From a bacterium (GTDB lineage Bacteria; Verrucomicrobiota; Kiritimatiellia; CAIKKV01; CAITUY01): a stretch of DNA of 64,000 bases. The stretch lies in NCBI GenBank assembly GCA_037128595.1, contig JBAXWB010000017.1, forward strand, positions 1 to 64,000. Reading direction: 5' to 3'. Below, one piece after another: positions 18,401 through 25,890 of this stretch (position 1 is its first letter; each line of letters begins with the position of its first letter). A program made the translations under genes and the position numbers. A model generated the notes under the pieces. That model saw only the letters and a program-made list of their open reading frames with translations, did no database searches and was not told the DNA's origin.

Positions 18401-19573
18401 GAGGCGGGCCGGTTGGAGTTGTCCCCGATCTCCTTCGACTTTCATGCCGCGATGAATGACCTCATCCTGATCTTCCGCATCCGGGCCGAAGCGAAACACC
18501 TGTCACTCAATATGGAGGGCCTTGAGCAGGTGCCACGCTATCTGTTCGCCGATGAACAGAAACTAAGGCAGGTGCTTATTAATTTGCTCAGCAATGCCGT
18601 CAAGTATACCGCCACAGGGGCAATCCGGGTGCGGGTATCGACCGAGCCACGAGGGGCGGAAGAGTGGCGGTTGAACATCGTCATTGAGGACAGCGGTTCC
18701 GGCATTGCGGCGGAAGAGATGAACCGGCTGTTTATCCCCTTTGAGCAGACCGCTTCAGGGCGTAGCAGTCATGCCGGGACCGGGTTGGGTTTGGCGATCA
18801 GCCGTCAGTTCGCGCGACTGATGGGCGGCGATGTGACGGTCGTCAGTGAAGTGGGGATGGGGAGCGTCTTCCGGCTCGAGCTTCCGGTTAAAGAGGGGGT
18901 GGCGATCGACCAGCCCGACAGGCGGCATGTTCTGGGGCTCGAGGGGGGGCAACCTCGCTGCCGGATACTGGTCGCAGAGGATGACACCGATAGTCGACTG
19001 TTTCTTGTTCAGTTGCTTGGTGAAGCCGGGTTTGACGTCGTTGAGGCGGCTAACGGCAAGGAAGCAGTCGAGGCGTTCACCCGGTGTCAGCCGCAATTGG
19101 TTTTGATGGATGACTGGATGCCCTTCATGCGAGGTGACGAAGCCATCCGCCAGATCCGGCAAAAACCGGGTGGGGCTGGGGTCAAAATCATCACGCTGAC
19201 CGCCAACGCCAGCGATGAAACCCGCCACCGGTCCATTTCCGCCGGTACAGACCTCTTTATGGCAAAGCCGTTTCGGCCGCGGGTATTGTTCGATCATATT
19301 CAAGTGTTATCCGGGATCCGGTACGTCTACTCTGAACTCGTTTTTCCGGAAGAAGTTAACCCGGATATTCTGCCGGTCCTGACACGGGAGATGCTGGACT
19401 CCCTGCCCGGTGAGATGCGCACCCAACTCCGCGCCGCGGCCCTCGGTTGCCGGCAGGACCAGTTGCTCACGCTGACTCGCCAATTGACTGGGATGGCCCC
19501 GGAAATTGCCAGATCCCTTCAGGACCTGGTTGCGAAATTTGAGTATCACGCCTTATCTCAGTTGTTGAATTAG
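15431..19573 (+). CDS. CHASE-domain hybrid histidine kinase with three PAS and a GAF
   Basis: A 1380-residue membrane hybrid kinase. An N-terminal membrane helix (about residues 8-25) and a second (LTLVGGTLITVLLFILI, ~310-327) flank an extracytoplasmic CHASE domain (VTREGWRTFSQY, PGIQGIGFSLWIPRADL). The cytoplasm holds PAS domains at about 350-470, 475-590 and 595-715, a GAF domain (~725-895), HisKA (FLAHMSHEIRTPLNAILGF, ~930), an ATPase domain (LINLLSNAVKYT, EDSGSGI, GTGLGLAIS) and a receiver (~1175-1290, LVLMDDWMPFMRG). The last ~80 residues are helical and could be a phosphotransfer-like tail, but no clear HPt histidine motif is seen. CHASE domains sense small extracellular molecules; which one is unknown. 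It is coupled to the gene before by a 4-base overlap and lies 1 base from the next. Confidence 0.93.
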   Translation: MIPRPSLSWIILLSGLALTLIATVYMKSISDRVSELNFNTHCGQIRAIIENRLDDHARILLGSAALFNVTEKVTREGWRTFSQYQKLEKQLPGIQGIGFSLWIPRADLARHIQDIRSEGFPEYTVKPEGAREFYSSIIYLEPFSGRNLRAFGYDMFSEPVRRLAMERARDTDAAALSGKVVLVQETGEAVQSGSLMYVPVYRKGMPANTVEQRRAAIYGWVYSPYRMTDLMQGILGDRERGLERDLHLEVFDGAQTQPQTLLFEEYPATGEGPFRTGVRFTRQIPVEMNGHCWTLRFAQAGAGYFAVEYIKIWLTLVGGTLITVLLFILIRVQQNIRVNAQRLAGELTVNLRESETSYRNQFANNSAVMLLVDPESGAIIDANASAVSFYGYPREQLLAMNISGINSLAMPEVREKMASVPPVHGKLFAFQHRLADNSLREVEVSSSRIQFGGCMVLHSIITDVTERKKAETALRDISERLALATRAGNVGIWDWDLVRNILVWDDQMYRLYGITSAEFSGAYPAWQAGLHPDDRVQGDLEIQMALRGEKEFDTEFRVLWPDGSIRNIRAMAHVQRDDSGHPLRMIGTNWDVTQSKLLEEKLKSSEQNFRMFFETVDDLIVVGTPDGRILFTNGSVNRQLGYSSDELQTMQVLDLHPEEYRKEAEIIFGAMFRAERSFCPLPLQAKNGRHLPVETRVWFGKWNGQDCIFGVSKDLTALKQAEASLTDIAQMQKLLMELSSQYINIPLTFVPTAIQLSLERMGKFVSADRAYVFRYDFEKRITSNTFEWCNTDIEPQIDQLQEIPLDVIPDWVRAHESGTYMYIEDAGALPPGDLRQILEPQGIKSLIAVPMLAEPRCIGFVGFDSVRKHHSYTDKEISMLSLFSQMLVNVEMRAKAERDLLQSNQQLEAATLRAGELATQATQENTAKSRFLAHMSHEIRTPLNAILGFSQLLQQDQGLALSQKQRVGIINSSGEHLLALLNDILELSKIEAGRLELSPISFDFHAAMNDLILIFRIRAEAKHLSLNMEGLEQVPRYLFADEQKLRQVLINLLSNAVKYTATGAIRVRVSTEPRGAEEWRLNIVIEDSGSGIAAEEMNRLFIPFEQTASGRSSHAGTGLGLAISRQFARLMGGDVTVVSEVGMGSVFRLELPVKEGVAIDQPDRRHVLGLEGGQPRCRILVAEDDTDSRLFLVQLLGEAGFDVVEAANGKEAVEAFTRCQPQLVLMDDWMPFMRGDEAIRQIRQKPGGAGVKIITLTANASDETRHRSISAGTDLFMAKPFRPRVLFDHIQVLSGIRYVYSELVFPEEVNPDILPVLTREMLDSLPGEMRTQLRAAALGCRQDQLLTLTRQLTGMAPEIARSLQDLVAKFEYHALSQLLN

Positions 19574-19574
19574 A

Positions 19575-20705
19575 ATGATGACACCCACCAAACGAGCTCT
19601 TGCCGCGTCCCCTCCCAATGTCCTCGTTGTGGATGATGCTCCGGCTAATCTGGAACTGCTGGCGGGGATTCTCAGGGAACGGGGGATTGAGCCGCGGCCG
19701 GTCTTGTCCGGTCAACAGGCCCTCATGGCTGCGCTGGCCGATCCGCCTGACCTCATTCTCCTGGATATCAATATGCCGGAGATGAACGGGTTTGAGGTGT
19801 ATGAGCGCCTGAAAAAGGAGGATGCGCTGAAGGACATTCCCGTGATCTTTATCACCGCCACTGATGAAACAGCGGATAAAGTGAAGGCGTTTTCCATGGG
19901 GGCGGTGGATTACGTGACCAAGCCGTTCCGGGCGGAAGAGGTGTGCGCCAGGTGTGAGACCCATTTGCGGCTACGGAACCTTCAAGTCAAACTGGCTGAC
20001 GCCGTGAGTGAGTTGAAAGCGACGAATGTCACCTTGGATCAGCATGTGGAGCAGCTCCGGAAACTGACGGCAAAGGTAGCGCAGACGGACGAATGTGAAC
20101 GCAAGCGCATGTCGATGATCCTCCATGATCAACTTCAGCAAATTCTTGTGGCGGCCATTATTAAGGTCGGTTTGCTGGATCGTCTGGCACCGGAAAAGGA
20201 CTTCGCGCTGGCCATCCGGGAAGTCCGCAAGTTGTTGGATACGATGCTCACTGTGTCGCGATCTGTGACCACGGATTTATTCCCCCCCATTATTATCGAC
20301 GCTGGACTTGTTCCGGGTTTGCGCTGGCTCGCCGACTGGATGTGTGAAAAACACGGCCTGCTGGTGGTCGTGACCGGAGATAAAGCCATCAATGTTCCGG
20401 AATCCCTCAGGCTTTTGATATTTCAGACTGTACGTGAGCTGCTCTGTAATATTGTTAAGCATGCTAAAACCACCAGCGCGGAGGTGGATCTGGATCTATC
20501 TGCGGCCGCGTTACTCCGCGTCGTCGTCACCGATCATGGGGTGGGGTTCTCCCCCGATGTGTTGGCGGCTCTCTTTACCTCCGAAGGCCTCGGATTATTT
20601 TTTCTACGTGAACGACTGGCTTGCATCGGGGGCACGCTCGACGTGGCGACGTCTTCCACGCAGGGCGCGCAGGTCTCAATAACACTACCTATAAACCGGA
20701 AATGA
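19575..20705 (+). CDS. Receiver domain fused to a HisKA_3-type histidine kinase
   Basis: A 376-residue protein with the receiver first and the kinase second, the reverse of a usual hybrid kinase. The receiver (residues ~14-130) has LVVDDAPANLELLAGIL and Asp in LILLDINMPEMNGFEVYE. A coiled-coil linker (~135-165) leads to a NarX/UhpB-type dimerisation motif (ERKRMSMILHDQLQQILVA, His near 183). The ATPase domain follows (VRELLCNIVKHAK, VTDHGVGF, GLGLFFLRERLA). A phosphorylated receiver could switch this kinase on or off, relaying from the two hybrid kinases upstream. Kinases of this type usually phosphorylate NarL-type regulators, such as the one at 12352. Its receiver is nearly a copy of the next gene's receiver. 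Its stop overlaps the next start. Confidence 0.9.
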   Translation: MMTPTKRALAASPPNVLVVDDAPANLELLAGILRERGIEPRPVLSGQQALMAALADPPDLILLDINMPEMNGFEVYERLKKEDALKDIPVIFITATDETADKVKAFSMGAVDYVTKPFRAEEVCARCETHLRLRNLQVKLADAVSELKATNVTLDQHVEQLRKLTAKVAQTDECERKRMSMILHDQLQQILVAAIIKVGLLDRLAPEKDFALAIREVRKLLDTMLTVSRSVTTDLFPPIIIDAGLVPGLRWLADWMCEKHGLLVVVTGDKAINVPESLRLLIFQTVRELLCNIVKHAKTTSAEVDLDLSAAALLRVVVTDHGVGFSPDVLAALFTSEGLGLFFLRERLACIGGTLDVATSSTQGAQVSITLPINRK

Positions 20706-21060
20706 TGACTATGATGAATAAAACCCTTCCGCCGCCCAACGTCCTGATTGTAGATGATGCACCCGCTAATCTTGAGTTGCTTGCGGGAATTCTCAGGGAA
20801 CGGGGGATTGAACCGCGGCCGGTCCTGTCCGGTAAACTGGCCATCCTGGCGGCGCAGGCCGATCCGCCAGACCTCATTCTCCTGGATATCAATATGCCGG
20901 AGATGAACGGGTTTGAGGTGTATGAGCGCCTGAAAGCGGACGCCGCGTTCAAGGGTATCCCCGTCATCTTCATCACCGCACTCATGGAGACGGCCGATAA
21001 ACTGAAGGCATTTTCGATGGGGGCGGTGGATTATGTGACCAAGCCCTTTCAGGCCGACGA
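19615..21060. repeat. Duplicated receiver-domain DNA in adjacent genes
   Basis: The receiver of the gene at 19575 (about 19615-19935) and that of the gene at 20702 (about 20738-21055) are highly similar in DNA. A stretch of about 65 bases around 19749-19813 is identical to one around 20871-20935, including synonymous positions. Another near-identical run covers the words CTCAGGGAACGGGGGATTGA. This indicates a recent tandem duplication or gene conversion of the receiver. Confidence 0.85.
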
Positions 21061-21811
21061 GGTGTGCGCGCGTGTGGAGACCCACCTCCGCCTGCGGAAA
21101 CTTCAACTCGACGTGGAGACCTATAATAACCACCTTGAGGAGCTTGTTCAGAAAAAAATCAAGGAGATCTCCCGCTCCCAGATGGCCACCATCTTTGCGC
21201 TGGCGAAACTGGCGGAATCACGCGATAGCAATACCGGTCAGCACCTAGAGCGGGTTCAGACCTTGAGCCGGATTCTGGCCTGCGAACTGAGGGGAATGCC
21301 GCAGTATGCCAGTATCATCACGGATCTTTACCTTGAGAACCTCTATCAGGCCGCTCCGCTCCATGACATCGGCAAGGTCGGGATTTCGGACGCCATTCTT
21401 TTGAAACCCGGAAAGCTGTCCCCTGCCGAATTTGACGAGATGAAGCGCCATGCCGTGTTCGGTGCTGAAACACTCAAAGCGGTTCAGGCCGAATATCCCG
21501 GTAATTCCTTCATTGAAATGGGAATCGACATCGCGCAGTCTCATCATGAGAAGTTCGATGGATCAGGGTATCCCTGCGGGTTGAAAGGCGGGGCCATACC
21601 GCTTTCCGCTTCCATTGTGGCTGTGGCGGATGTCTACGATGCCATGCGGTCACAGCGCCCTTATAAGTCGGCCCTGTCCCATGCCGAGGCCACTGATTTT
21701 ATTATTCAAAGCGGCGGCAAGCACTTGAGCCCTGACATCGTGGCGGCCTTTGCCCGACGGGCGGGCGATTTCGAGGCCCTGTACCCCTCCGGGGAACGGA
21801 GCTTGTGCTAA
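20702..21811 (+). CDS. Receiver-HD-GYP cyclic-di-GMP phosphodiesterase (RpfG type)
   Basis: The 369-residue product combines a receiver (LIVDDAPANLELLAGIL, Asp in LDINMPEMNGFEVYE) with an HD-GYP domain (~160-360). Diagnostic motifs are HDIGKVGISDAILLKPGKLS and the Asp-Gly-Ser-Gly-Tyr-Pro version of GYP (HHEKFDGSGYPCGLKG). HD-GYP enzymes hydrolyse cyclic di-GMP, and the residues for metal binding look intact. The start at 20702 overlaps the previous stop (ATGA); ATGs at 20705, 20711 and 20714 are alternatives. A longer upstream frame would only translate the previous gene out of frame. Being last in the operon, it is the likely output of the whole relay. Confidence 0.93.
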   Translation: MMTMMNKTLPPPNVLIVDDAPANLELLAGILRERGIEPRPVLSGKLAILAAQADPPDLILLDINMPEMNGFEVYERLKADAAFKGIPVIFITALMETADKLKAFSMGAVDYVTKPFQADEVCARVETHLRLRKLQLDVETYNNHLEELVQKKIKEISRSQMATIFALAKLAESRDSNTGQHLERVQTLSRILACELRGMPQYASIITDLYLENLYQAAPLHDIGKVGISDAILLKPGKLSPAEFDEMKRHAVFGAETLKAVQAEYPGNSFIEMGIDIAQSHHEKFDGSGYPCGLKGGAIPLSASIVAVADVYDAMRSQRPYKSALSHAEATDFIIQSGGKHLSPDIVAAFARRAGDFEALYPSGERSLC

Positions 21812-21834
21812 AACCTATAAACAGAGTTTTAGCA
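21806..21834 (+). terminator. Hairpin overlapping the stop of the HD-GYP gene
   Basis: TGCTAAAAC at 21806-21814 pairs perfectly with GTTTTAGCA at 21826-21834 around an 11-base loop. The stem contains the TAA stop. No T-run follows, so this is a possible terminator or an RNA-stabilising end, not a classical intrinsic terminator. Confidence 0.4.
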
Positions 21835-22023
21835 AGGTGATGACGCAAAGCTGAATTAGGTTTAAATTCTCTCGTGAAACTTCGCGCGAATCAAAGGTGG
21901 CGTTCTTCGTTCCTCGCGAGCGATTTGTCTATATCGCTGCGTTTAATCGGCCGTCGGCAGGTCTGCCGTTGCAGCGGATGCGGAAGTACCGAAGGCGGAT
22001 GATGTCGGCCGCATCAAGGCGCT
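21835..22023. other. Non-coding stretch before the long palindrome
   Basis: No gene is supported here. A short palindrome CGGCAG-GT-CTGCCG lies at 21955-21968. Together with the long palindrome and the stretch to 22246, this forms a 435-base gap between a rightward and a leftward operon end. Confidence 0.5.
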
Positions 22024-22102
22024 GTGGGAGGGGCGCTATGCGCCGCGATTTTCTCTTTGGTGCCTGTTGAGGTCCTGTCGCGGCGCATAGCGCCCCTCCC
22101 AC
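22024..22102. repeat. Perfect inverted repeat, 25-bp arms, 29-base loop
   Basis: The left arm at 22024-22048 starts GTGGGAGGGGCGC and the right arm at 22078-22102 is its exact reverse complement. The loop is 22049-22077 and contains TTGGTGCC. The outer ends are GTGGG/CCCAC. It lies between convergent genes and could act as a bidirectional terminator, but arm length and perfection exceed usual terminators and it lacks T-runs. It shares its design with the palindrome at 37521-37595, which suggests a dispersed REP- or MITE-like element. Confidence 0.85.
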
Positions 22103-22246
22103 CAAAAGTGGTTTGGGATCGAATAAGGTTCTTCTCCCTTATCGGTGATAGGGGGATCCATTACCTGCCCCTCAGCCGCCTATCATAGGGACTCTCTATG
22201 TCCAGAAATGGCTTTCTGGGAATGCGACAGAGATCGAGGTTAGAAT

Positions 22247-23467
22247 TTAAAAATGATCGGTGGTTGATGTGGCACAGGCCGGGGCGTTGGCGGTAAAGAT
22301 AGGGCGCTCGCGGTAGAGCGGGGAAAGGGTATTGCGGAAGGCTTCGTTGATGACCATGGCGGCGATGCCACGCTGGGGGGCATGTTCCGGCGCGGCCACT
22401 AATTCGATGGGGAGCGCTTCGGTACCGCGCCCTTGAAACTCCTGCTGGATGTGATGACGCAGGGATGGCAGCAGCGCCTCATAGAGTGCCGGCTCCTGTT
22501 CACCCAGCAATATGGCGTCCGGATCCACATAGGAGGCCAGGGCTCCCAGCAACCTGCCCAAGCGCGCCATCGCCTGGTCGGCTATCTCTGCCGCCTGCGG
22601 GTTTGTGCGGATCAACTCGGCCAAGTCAGCGGGGGTGGCCTCATCATTCATAAGGGGTTCCACCCGCCGTAACTCCGCGGCCAGGGCCGGAATGGCGCAA
22701 TAGGTTTCCAGACAATCCGATTTGCCGCAGCAGCAGAGACGGCCTTCCTCTCCGGCCCGCATATGGCCCAATTCTCCTGCGTAGCAATGGGTGCCGGTAT
22801 GGAGGTGCCCCTGGATGAGCAGGGCGGATCCAATGCCGGAGCATAGACTTAAATACACCACGTTGCTAAGGGCCGCCAGCCGCGGCTCAAACCATAAGGC
22901 GCCCCATAAACTCGCCCTGGCATCGTTTTCAACCATGACCGGACAACCCAGCAGCGCTTCCATGTCAGGGGCGAGCGAAACGCTGTTGACGGCGGGGAAG
23001 TGAATGGCCGAATGCCATAGCCCCGGTGCCGGATCGACGATGCCCGTCAAGGCAATGCCCATTCCTAACAACCGGCCCGGACATAACGTCCGTTGTGCAT
23101 CGAGTCCCTGGAACAGGGCTGCCTGCAAGGTTTGGGCGGACGCCCGGTTGCTGATGGCCTGCCGGGTATAGTTATACACCTGGCCGTCCAGCCCGACCTG
23201 CGCGAACTCGATCCGGTCGGCCATGACCGCCCCTGTTACCACAAACCAGCGATCTGAAGTGAAGGTGAGCGGAGAACGGGGCCGATCTGGCTCGTTTAAG
23301 GTGACCAGACCCTCGGCAATCAGTTCATCCGTAAGACTGATAATACTGGAAATCCGCACATGGCATTCCCGGCTGAGTTCAGAGCGGCGCAGGGGGCCCT
23401 GCCGCTGCAGCATACGGAGCAGTTCGTACCGGTTGCGGTCTCGTTTAGTGATTTGGTCAGAAATCAT
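22247..23467 (-). CDS. ROK-family transcriptional repressor (NagC/XylR type)
   Basis: A 406-residue protein with an N-terminal winged helix (NRYELLRMLQRQGPLRRSEL, then SIISLTDELIAEGL) and a ROK sugar-binding domain. The ROK zinc cluster is present in a rich cysteine motif (LCCCGKSDCLETYC, ~residue 235-250). GIALTGIVDPAPGLWHSA and VENDARASLWGALW fit the sugar-binding and VENDA motifs. It is divergent from the amino-sugar operon at 23563 with only 95 bases between, the classic layout of a local repressor. By analogy with NagC the effector is probably an amino sugar or its phosphate; that is an inference. Confidence 0.9.
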   Translation of the reverse strand: MISDQITKRDRNRYELLRMLQRQGPLRRSELSRECHVRISSIISLTDELIAEGLVTLNEPDRPRSPLTFTSDRWFVVTGAVMADRIEFAQVGLDGQVYNYTRQAISNRASAQTLQAALFQGLDAQRTLCPGRLLGMGIALTGIVDPAPGLWHSAIHFPAVNSVSLAPDMEALLGCPVMVENDARASLWGALWFEPRLAALSNVVYLSLCSGIGSALLIQGHLHTGTHCYAGELGHMRAGEEGRLCCCGKSDCLETYCAIPALAAELRRVEPLMNDEATPADLAELIRTNPQAAEIADQAMARLGRLLGALASYVDPDAILLGEQEPALYEALLPSLRHHIQQEFQGRGTEALPIELVAAPEHAPQRGIAAMVINEAFRNTLSPLYRERPIFTANAPACATSTTDHF

Positions 23468-23562
23468 CGGCTAACAATAGCGTTTCCAAAGCCGAAAAAA
23501 AGCCGAATATAAAAGAAATAATTCTTGCTCATTTTAATAATTATCGTATATGTGAGTTAATT
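23468..23562. promoter_or_regulatory. Divergent control region of the ROK regulator and amino-sugar operon
   Basis: An AT-rich 95-base region. ATAATT at 23518-23523 and AATTAT at 23539-23544 are inverted half-sites 21 bases apart (two helical turns), as expected for a dimeric NagC-like repressor, whose known sites are AT-rich. Two direct copies of AAGCCGAA lie near 23489 and 23500. TTGCTC (23525) with TATATG (23547) is a weak rightward promoter match, but it would give an almost leaderless transcript. The operator call is speculative. Confidence 0.4.
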
Positions 23563-24972
23563 ATGAGTAAGAAAAACACTTTGAATGCGGGGGCGCAGAT
23601 TAAGCCGGATCTGGATCCGGGGTTTGTGCCAATGGTTGGGGCTTGGCGACAGTTTCAGACGGAAGCGTCAAATACACCTGGTCATCAACCGTTTATGATG
23701 GCTTTGGCACAGCCTGACGGGGCTGTGAAACGCCGAAGCGGGAATTTGTTCCCTGCCGGCCACCCCCGCGCGACTGAAAATGCCCGGCATGTGGAACGCC
23801 TCGTGAAGTTTCTCCTCTGGGCGCAGGGGGGGCGTACGATCTATTTCAGCGGCCCTTCAGACGTGGCGGAGTCCCTGCGTCGCCACTATATCGACACCCC
23901 GGTAGGGCGTTTCGACAACGACCTGATCGGGAATAAAATCTATGAGGGCGCCTTGGAGGTGGTTGAGGTCACGCCTGATGCCGTGCCGGCGGAATACATC
24001 CCCGCCCAGCGAGTGGGCGGGAATCTGGATGGTTGCCGGATCGGGTTCGACCTGGGCGGGAGCGACCGTAAAGCGGCGGCGGTGATTGATGGTAAAGTGG
24101 TGTTCTCCGAGGAGATCCGTTGGCAACCATATTTCGAGAAGGATCCGGCCTACCATTACGAGGGGATCATGGATACGCTCCGGCGTGCAGCCAAACACCT
24201 GCCACGCGTAGACGCCATCGGCGGCAGTGCCGCCGGTGTGTATGTCGCGAGCGAACCCCGGCTGGGCTCGCTGTTTCGCGGGGTGCCCCAGGAGTTGTTC
24301 GACAGTCAGGTGCGTGGCCTTTTCGGGCGGATCCGCCGTGAGTGGAACAATGTGCCGCTCGTGGTCATGAATGATGGCGAGGTCACCGCTCTTGCGGGTG
24401 CCATGTCGCTTGGTGACAACGCGGTATTGGGTATTTCGATGGGCACGAGTCTGGCGGCGGGCTTTGTCACTCCTGACGGTTCACTGACCCCTTGGCTCAA
24501 CGAACTGGCGTTCGCGCCAGTGGATGCGCGGCTCGACGCCCCGGCTGACGAGTGGTCGGGGGATCGGGGTTGCGGGGTTCAGTATTTCTCCCAGCAGGCG
24601 ATTCCCCGCCTTGCGGCGGCGGCAGGGATTGAACTTCCGGAGGAGATGCCTCTCCCGGAGAAACTAGTAGCGGTTCAACAATTAATGGACAAGGATGATC
24701 CCCGTGCCCGCCGCATCTATGACACGATTGGCGTGTGGTTCGGGTATGCCATTCTGCTCTATGCCGATTTCTATCCGGTCCGGAACATCCTGGTGCTGGG
24801 CCGGGTCACGAGCGGGCCGGGCGGGGAGCGAATTCTTGCCCAGGCGCGGCGCGTGCTGGATGCTGAGGCCCCCGAGTTCTCGCGCACCCTGCGTCTGGTG
24901 ATGCCGGATGAAACCAACAAACGCCACGGCCAGGCGGTGGCCGCGGCCAGCTTACCGAAGGTGCAATTATGA
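23563..24972 (+). CDS. ROK-family sugar kinase with long N-terminal extension
   Basis: A 469-residue protein. Residues ~160-440 match the ROK fold: phosphate-1 motif GFDLGGSDRKAAAVIDG, VVMNDGEVTALAGAMSLG in place of VENDA, and GISMGTSLAAGFV. The usual ROK zinc cluster (CxCGxxGCxE) is missing. The ~155-residue N-terminal extension has no family I recognise and is not a DNA-binding helix, so a kinase is more likely than a regulator. It starts the operon with a PIG-L deacetylase (4-base overlap) and an N-acetylhexosamine kinase, and is divergent from a ROK repressor. A role in phosphorylating an amino sugar, perhaps the deacetylated product, is inferred. Confidence 0.8.
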   Translation: MSKKNTLNAGAQIKPDLDPGFVPMVGAWRQFQTEASNTPGHQPFMMALAQPDGAVKRRSGNLFPAGHPRATENARHVERLVKFLLWAQGGRTIYFSGPSDVAESLRRHYIDTPVGRFDNDLIGNKIYEGALEVVEVTPDAVPAEYIPAQRVGGNLDGCRIGFDLGGSDRKAAAVIDGKVVFSEEIRWQPYFEKDPAYHYEGIMDTLRRAAKHLPRVDAIGGSAAGVYVASEPRLGSLFRGVPQELFDSQVRGLFGRIRREWNNVPLVVMNDGEVTALAGAMSLGDNAVLGISMGTSLAAGFVTPDGSLTPWLNELAFAPVDARLDAPADEWSGDRGCGVQYFSQQAIPRLAAAAGIELPEEMPLPEKLVAVQQLMDKDDPRARRIYDTIGVWFGYAILLYADFYPVRNILVLGRVTSGPGGERILAQARRVLDAEAPEFSRTLRLVMPDETNKRHGQAVAAASLPKVQL

Positions 24973-25859
24973 CGAGCAAAACCAATCCTTATCTATCCTG
25001 GGTGACGCAGTTGGATGACTGGGCGAACGCCGGACGAACCCTGCCGTTAGGTGGTGTGGAGCTGCCGCCTCCACCCGCCATAAATCCTCAAGCGGCCAAG
25101 GTGTTGCTTTTTTCGCCGCATCCGGACGATGAGTGTATCATTGGCGCCCTGCCGCTGCGCCTCTCGCGGACGGGAGGGTTTCAGGTGGTCAATATCGCCG
25201 TGACGCTGGGCAGTAATGCGGCCCGCCAGTCACCCCGCTGGGCTGAGCTTCAGCAGGCGTGTTCCTTTTTGGGCTGGTCGACCGAGTGCGCGGTGCCCGG
25301 CGGCTTGGCGCGGATCACCCCCAAGGCCCGCCTGGAGGAGCCCGATCATTGGCGTCAGGCCGTGACAGCCATTCAGGCGGTTCTCATGCGGCACCAGCCT
25401 CAATTTGTGGTTTTTCCCCATGCCGCCGACTGGAATGCCTCCCACATGGGCACGCATGCCCTGGTGATGGATGCGTTAGCCGCCATGCCGGCGGGATTCC
25501 GTTGCGGGATGATTGAAACGGAGTTCTGGGGCGCGATGTCGACTCCGAACCTCATGGTGGAGTCAAGTGTCGCGGAGGTGGCTGACCTGGTGGCAGCGAT
25601 TGCATTACATGTTGGCGAAGTCCAACGGAATCCCTATCATCTCACCCTGCCGGCCTGGATGCAGGACAACGTGAGGCGGGGCGGGGAGATTGTGGGTGGC
25701 CAGGGGGGCTCGGCTCCGGACTACCGGTTCGCCACCTTGTATCGCGTAGGCGTCTGGAGTGATGGTGCCAGGCGCGAGCCGCCGGCGGGATTTAAACGGT
25801 TTCTGCCAACAGGTGGGCCGGATTTGAAACAATGGTTGGCGGATCTGGCGCGGAAGTGA
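24969..25859 (+). CDS. PIG-L family (LmbE-like) deacetylase
   Basis: A 296-residue protein with the family metal site: VLLFSPHPDDECIIGAL (~residues 45-60, HPDDE) and a downstream histidine motif (DWNASHMGTHAL, ~157). PIG-L enzymes are zinc-dependent de-N-acetylases of GlcNAc derivatives such as GlcNAc-PI, bacillithiol or mycothiol precursors and chitooligosaccharides. The start overlaps the preceding ROK kinase stop (ATGA), so the products are probably made in fixed ratio. No signal peptide is seen, so it acts in the cytosol. The substrate is inferred to be an N-acetylated sugar fitting this operon. Confidence 0.9.
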   Translation: MTSKTNPYLSWVTQLDDWANAGRTLPLGGVELPPPPAINPQAAKVLLFSPHPDDECIIGALPLRLSRTGGFQVVNIAVTLGSNAARQSPRWAELQQACSFLGWSTECAVPGGLARITPKARLEEPDHWRQAVTAIQAVLMRHQPQFVVFPHAADWNASHMGTHALVMDALAAMPAGFRCGMIETEFWGAMSTPNLMVESSVAEVADLVAAIALHVGEVQRNPYHLTLPAWMQDNVRRGGEIVGGQGGSAPDYRFATLYRVGVWSDGARREPPAGFKRFLPTGGPDLKQWLADLARK

Positions 25860-25890
25860 GCCTGAGCCGGCTGGTAAAGGAAAATAGAGA

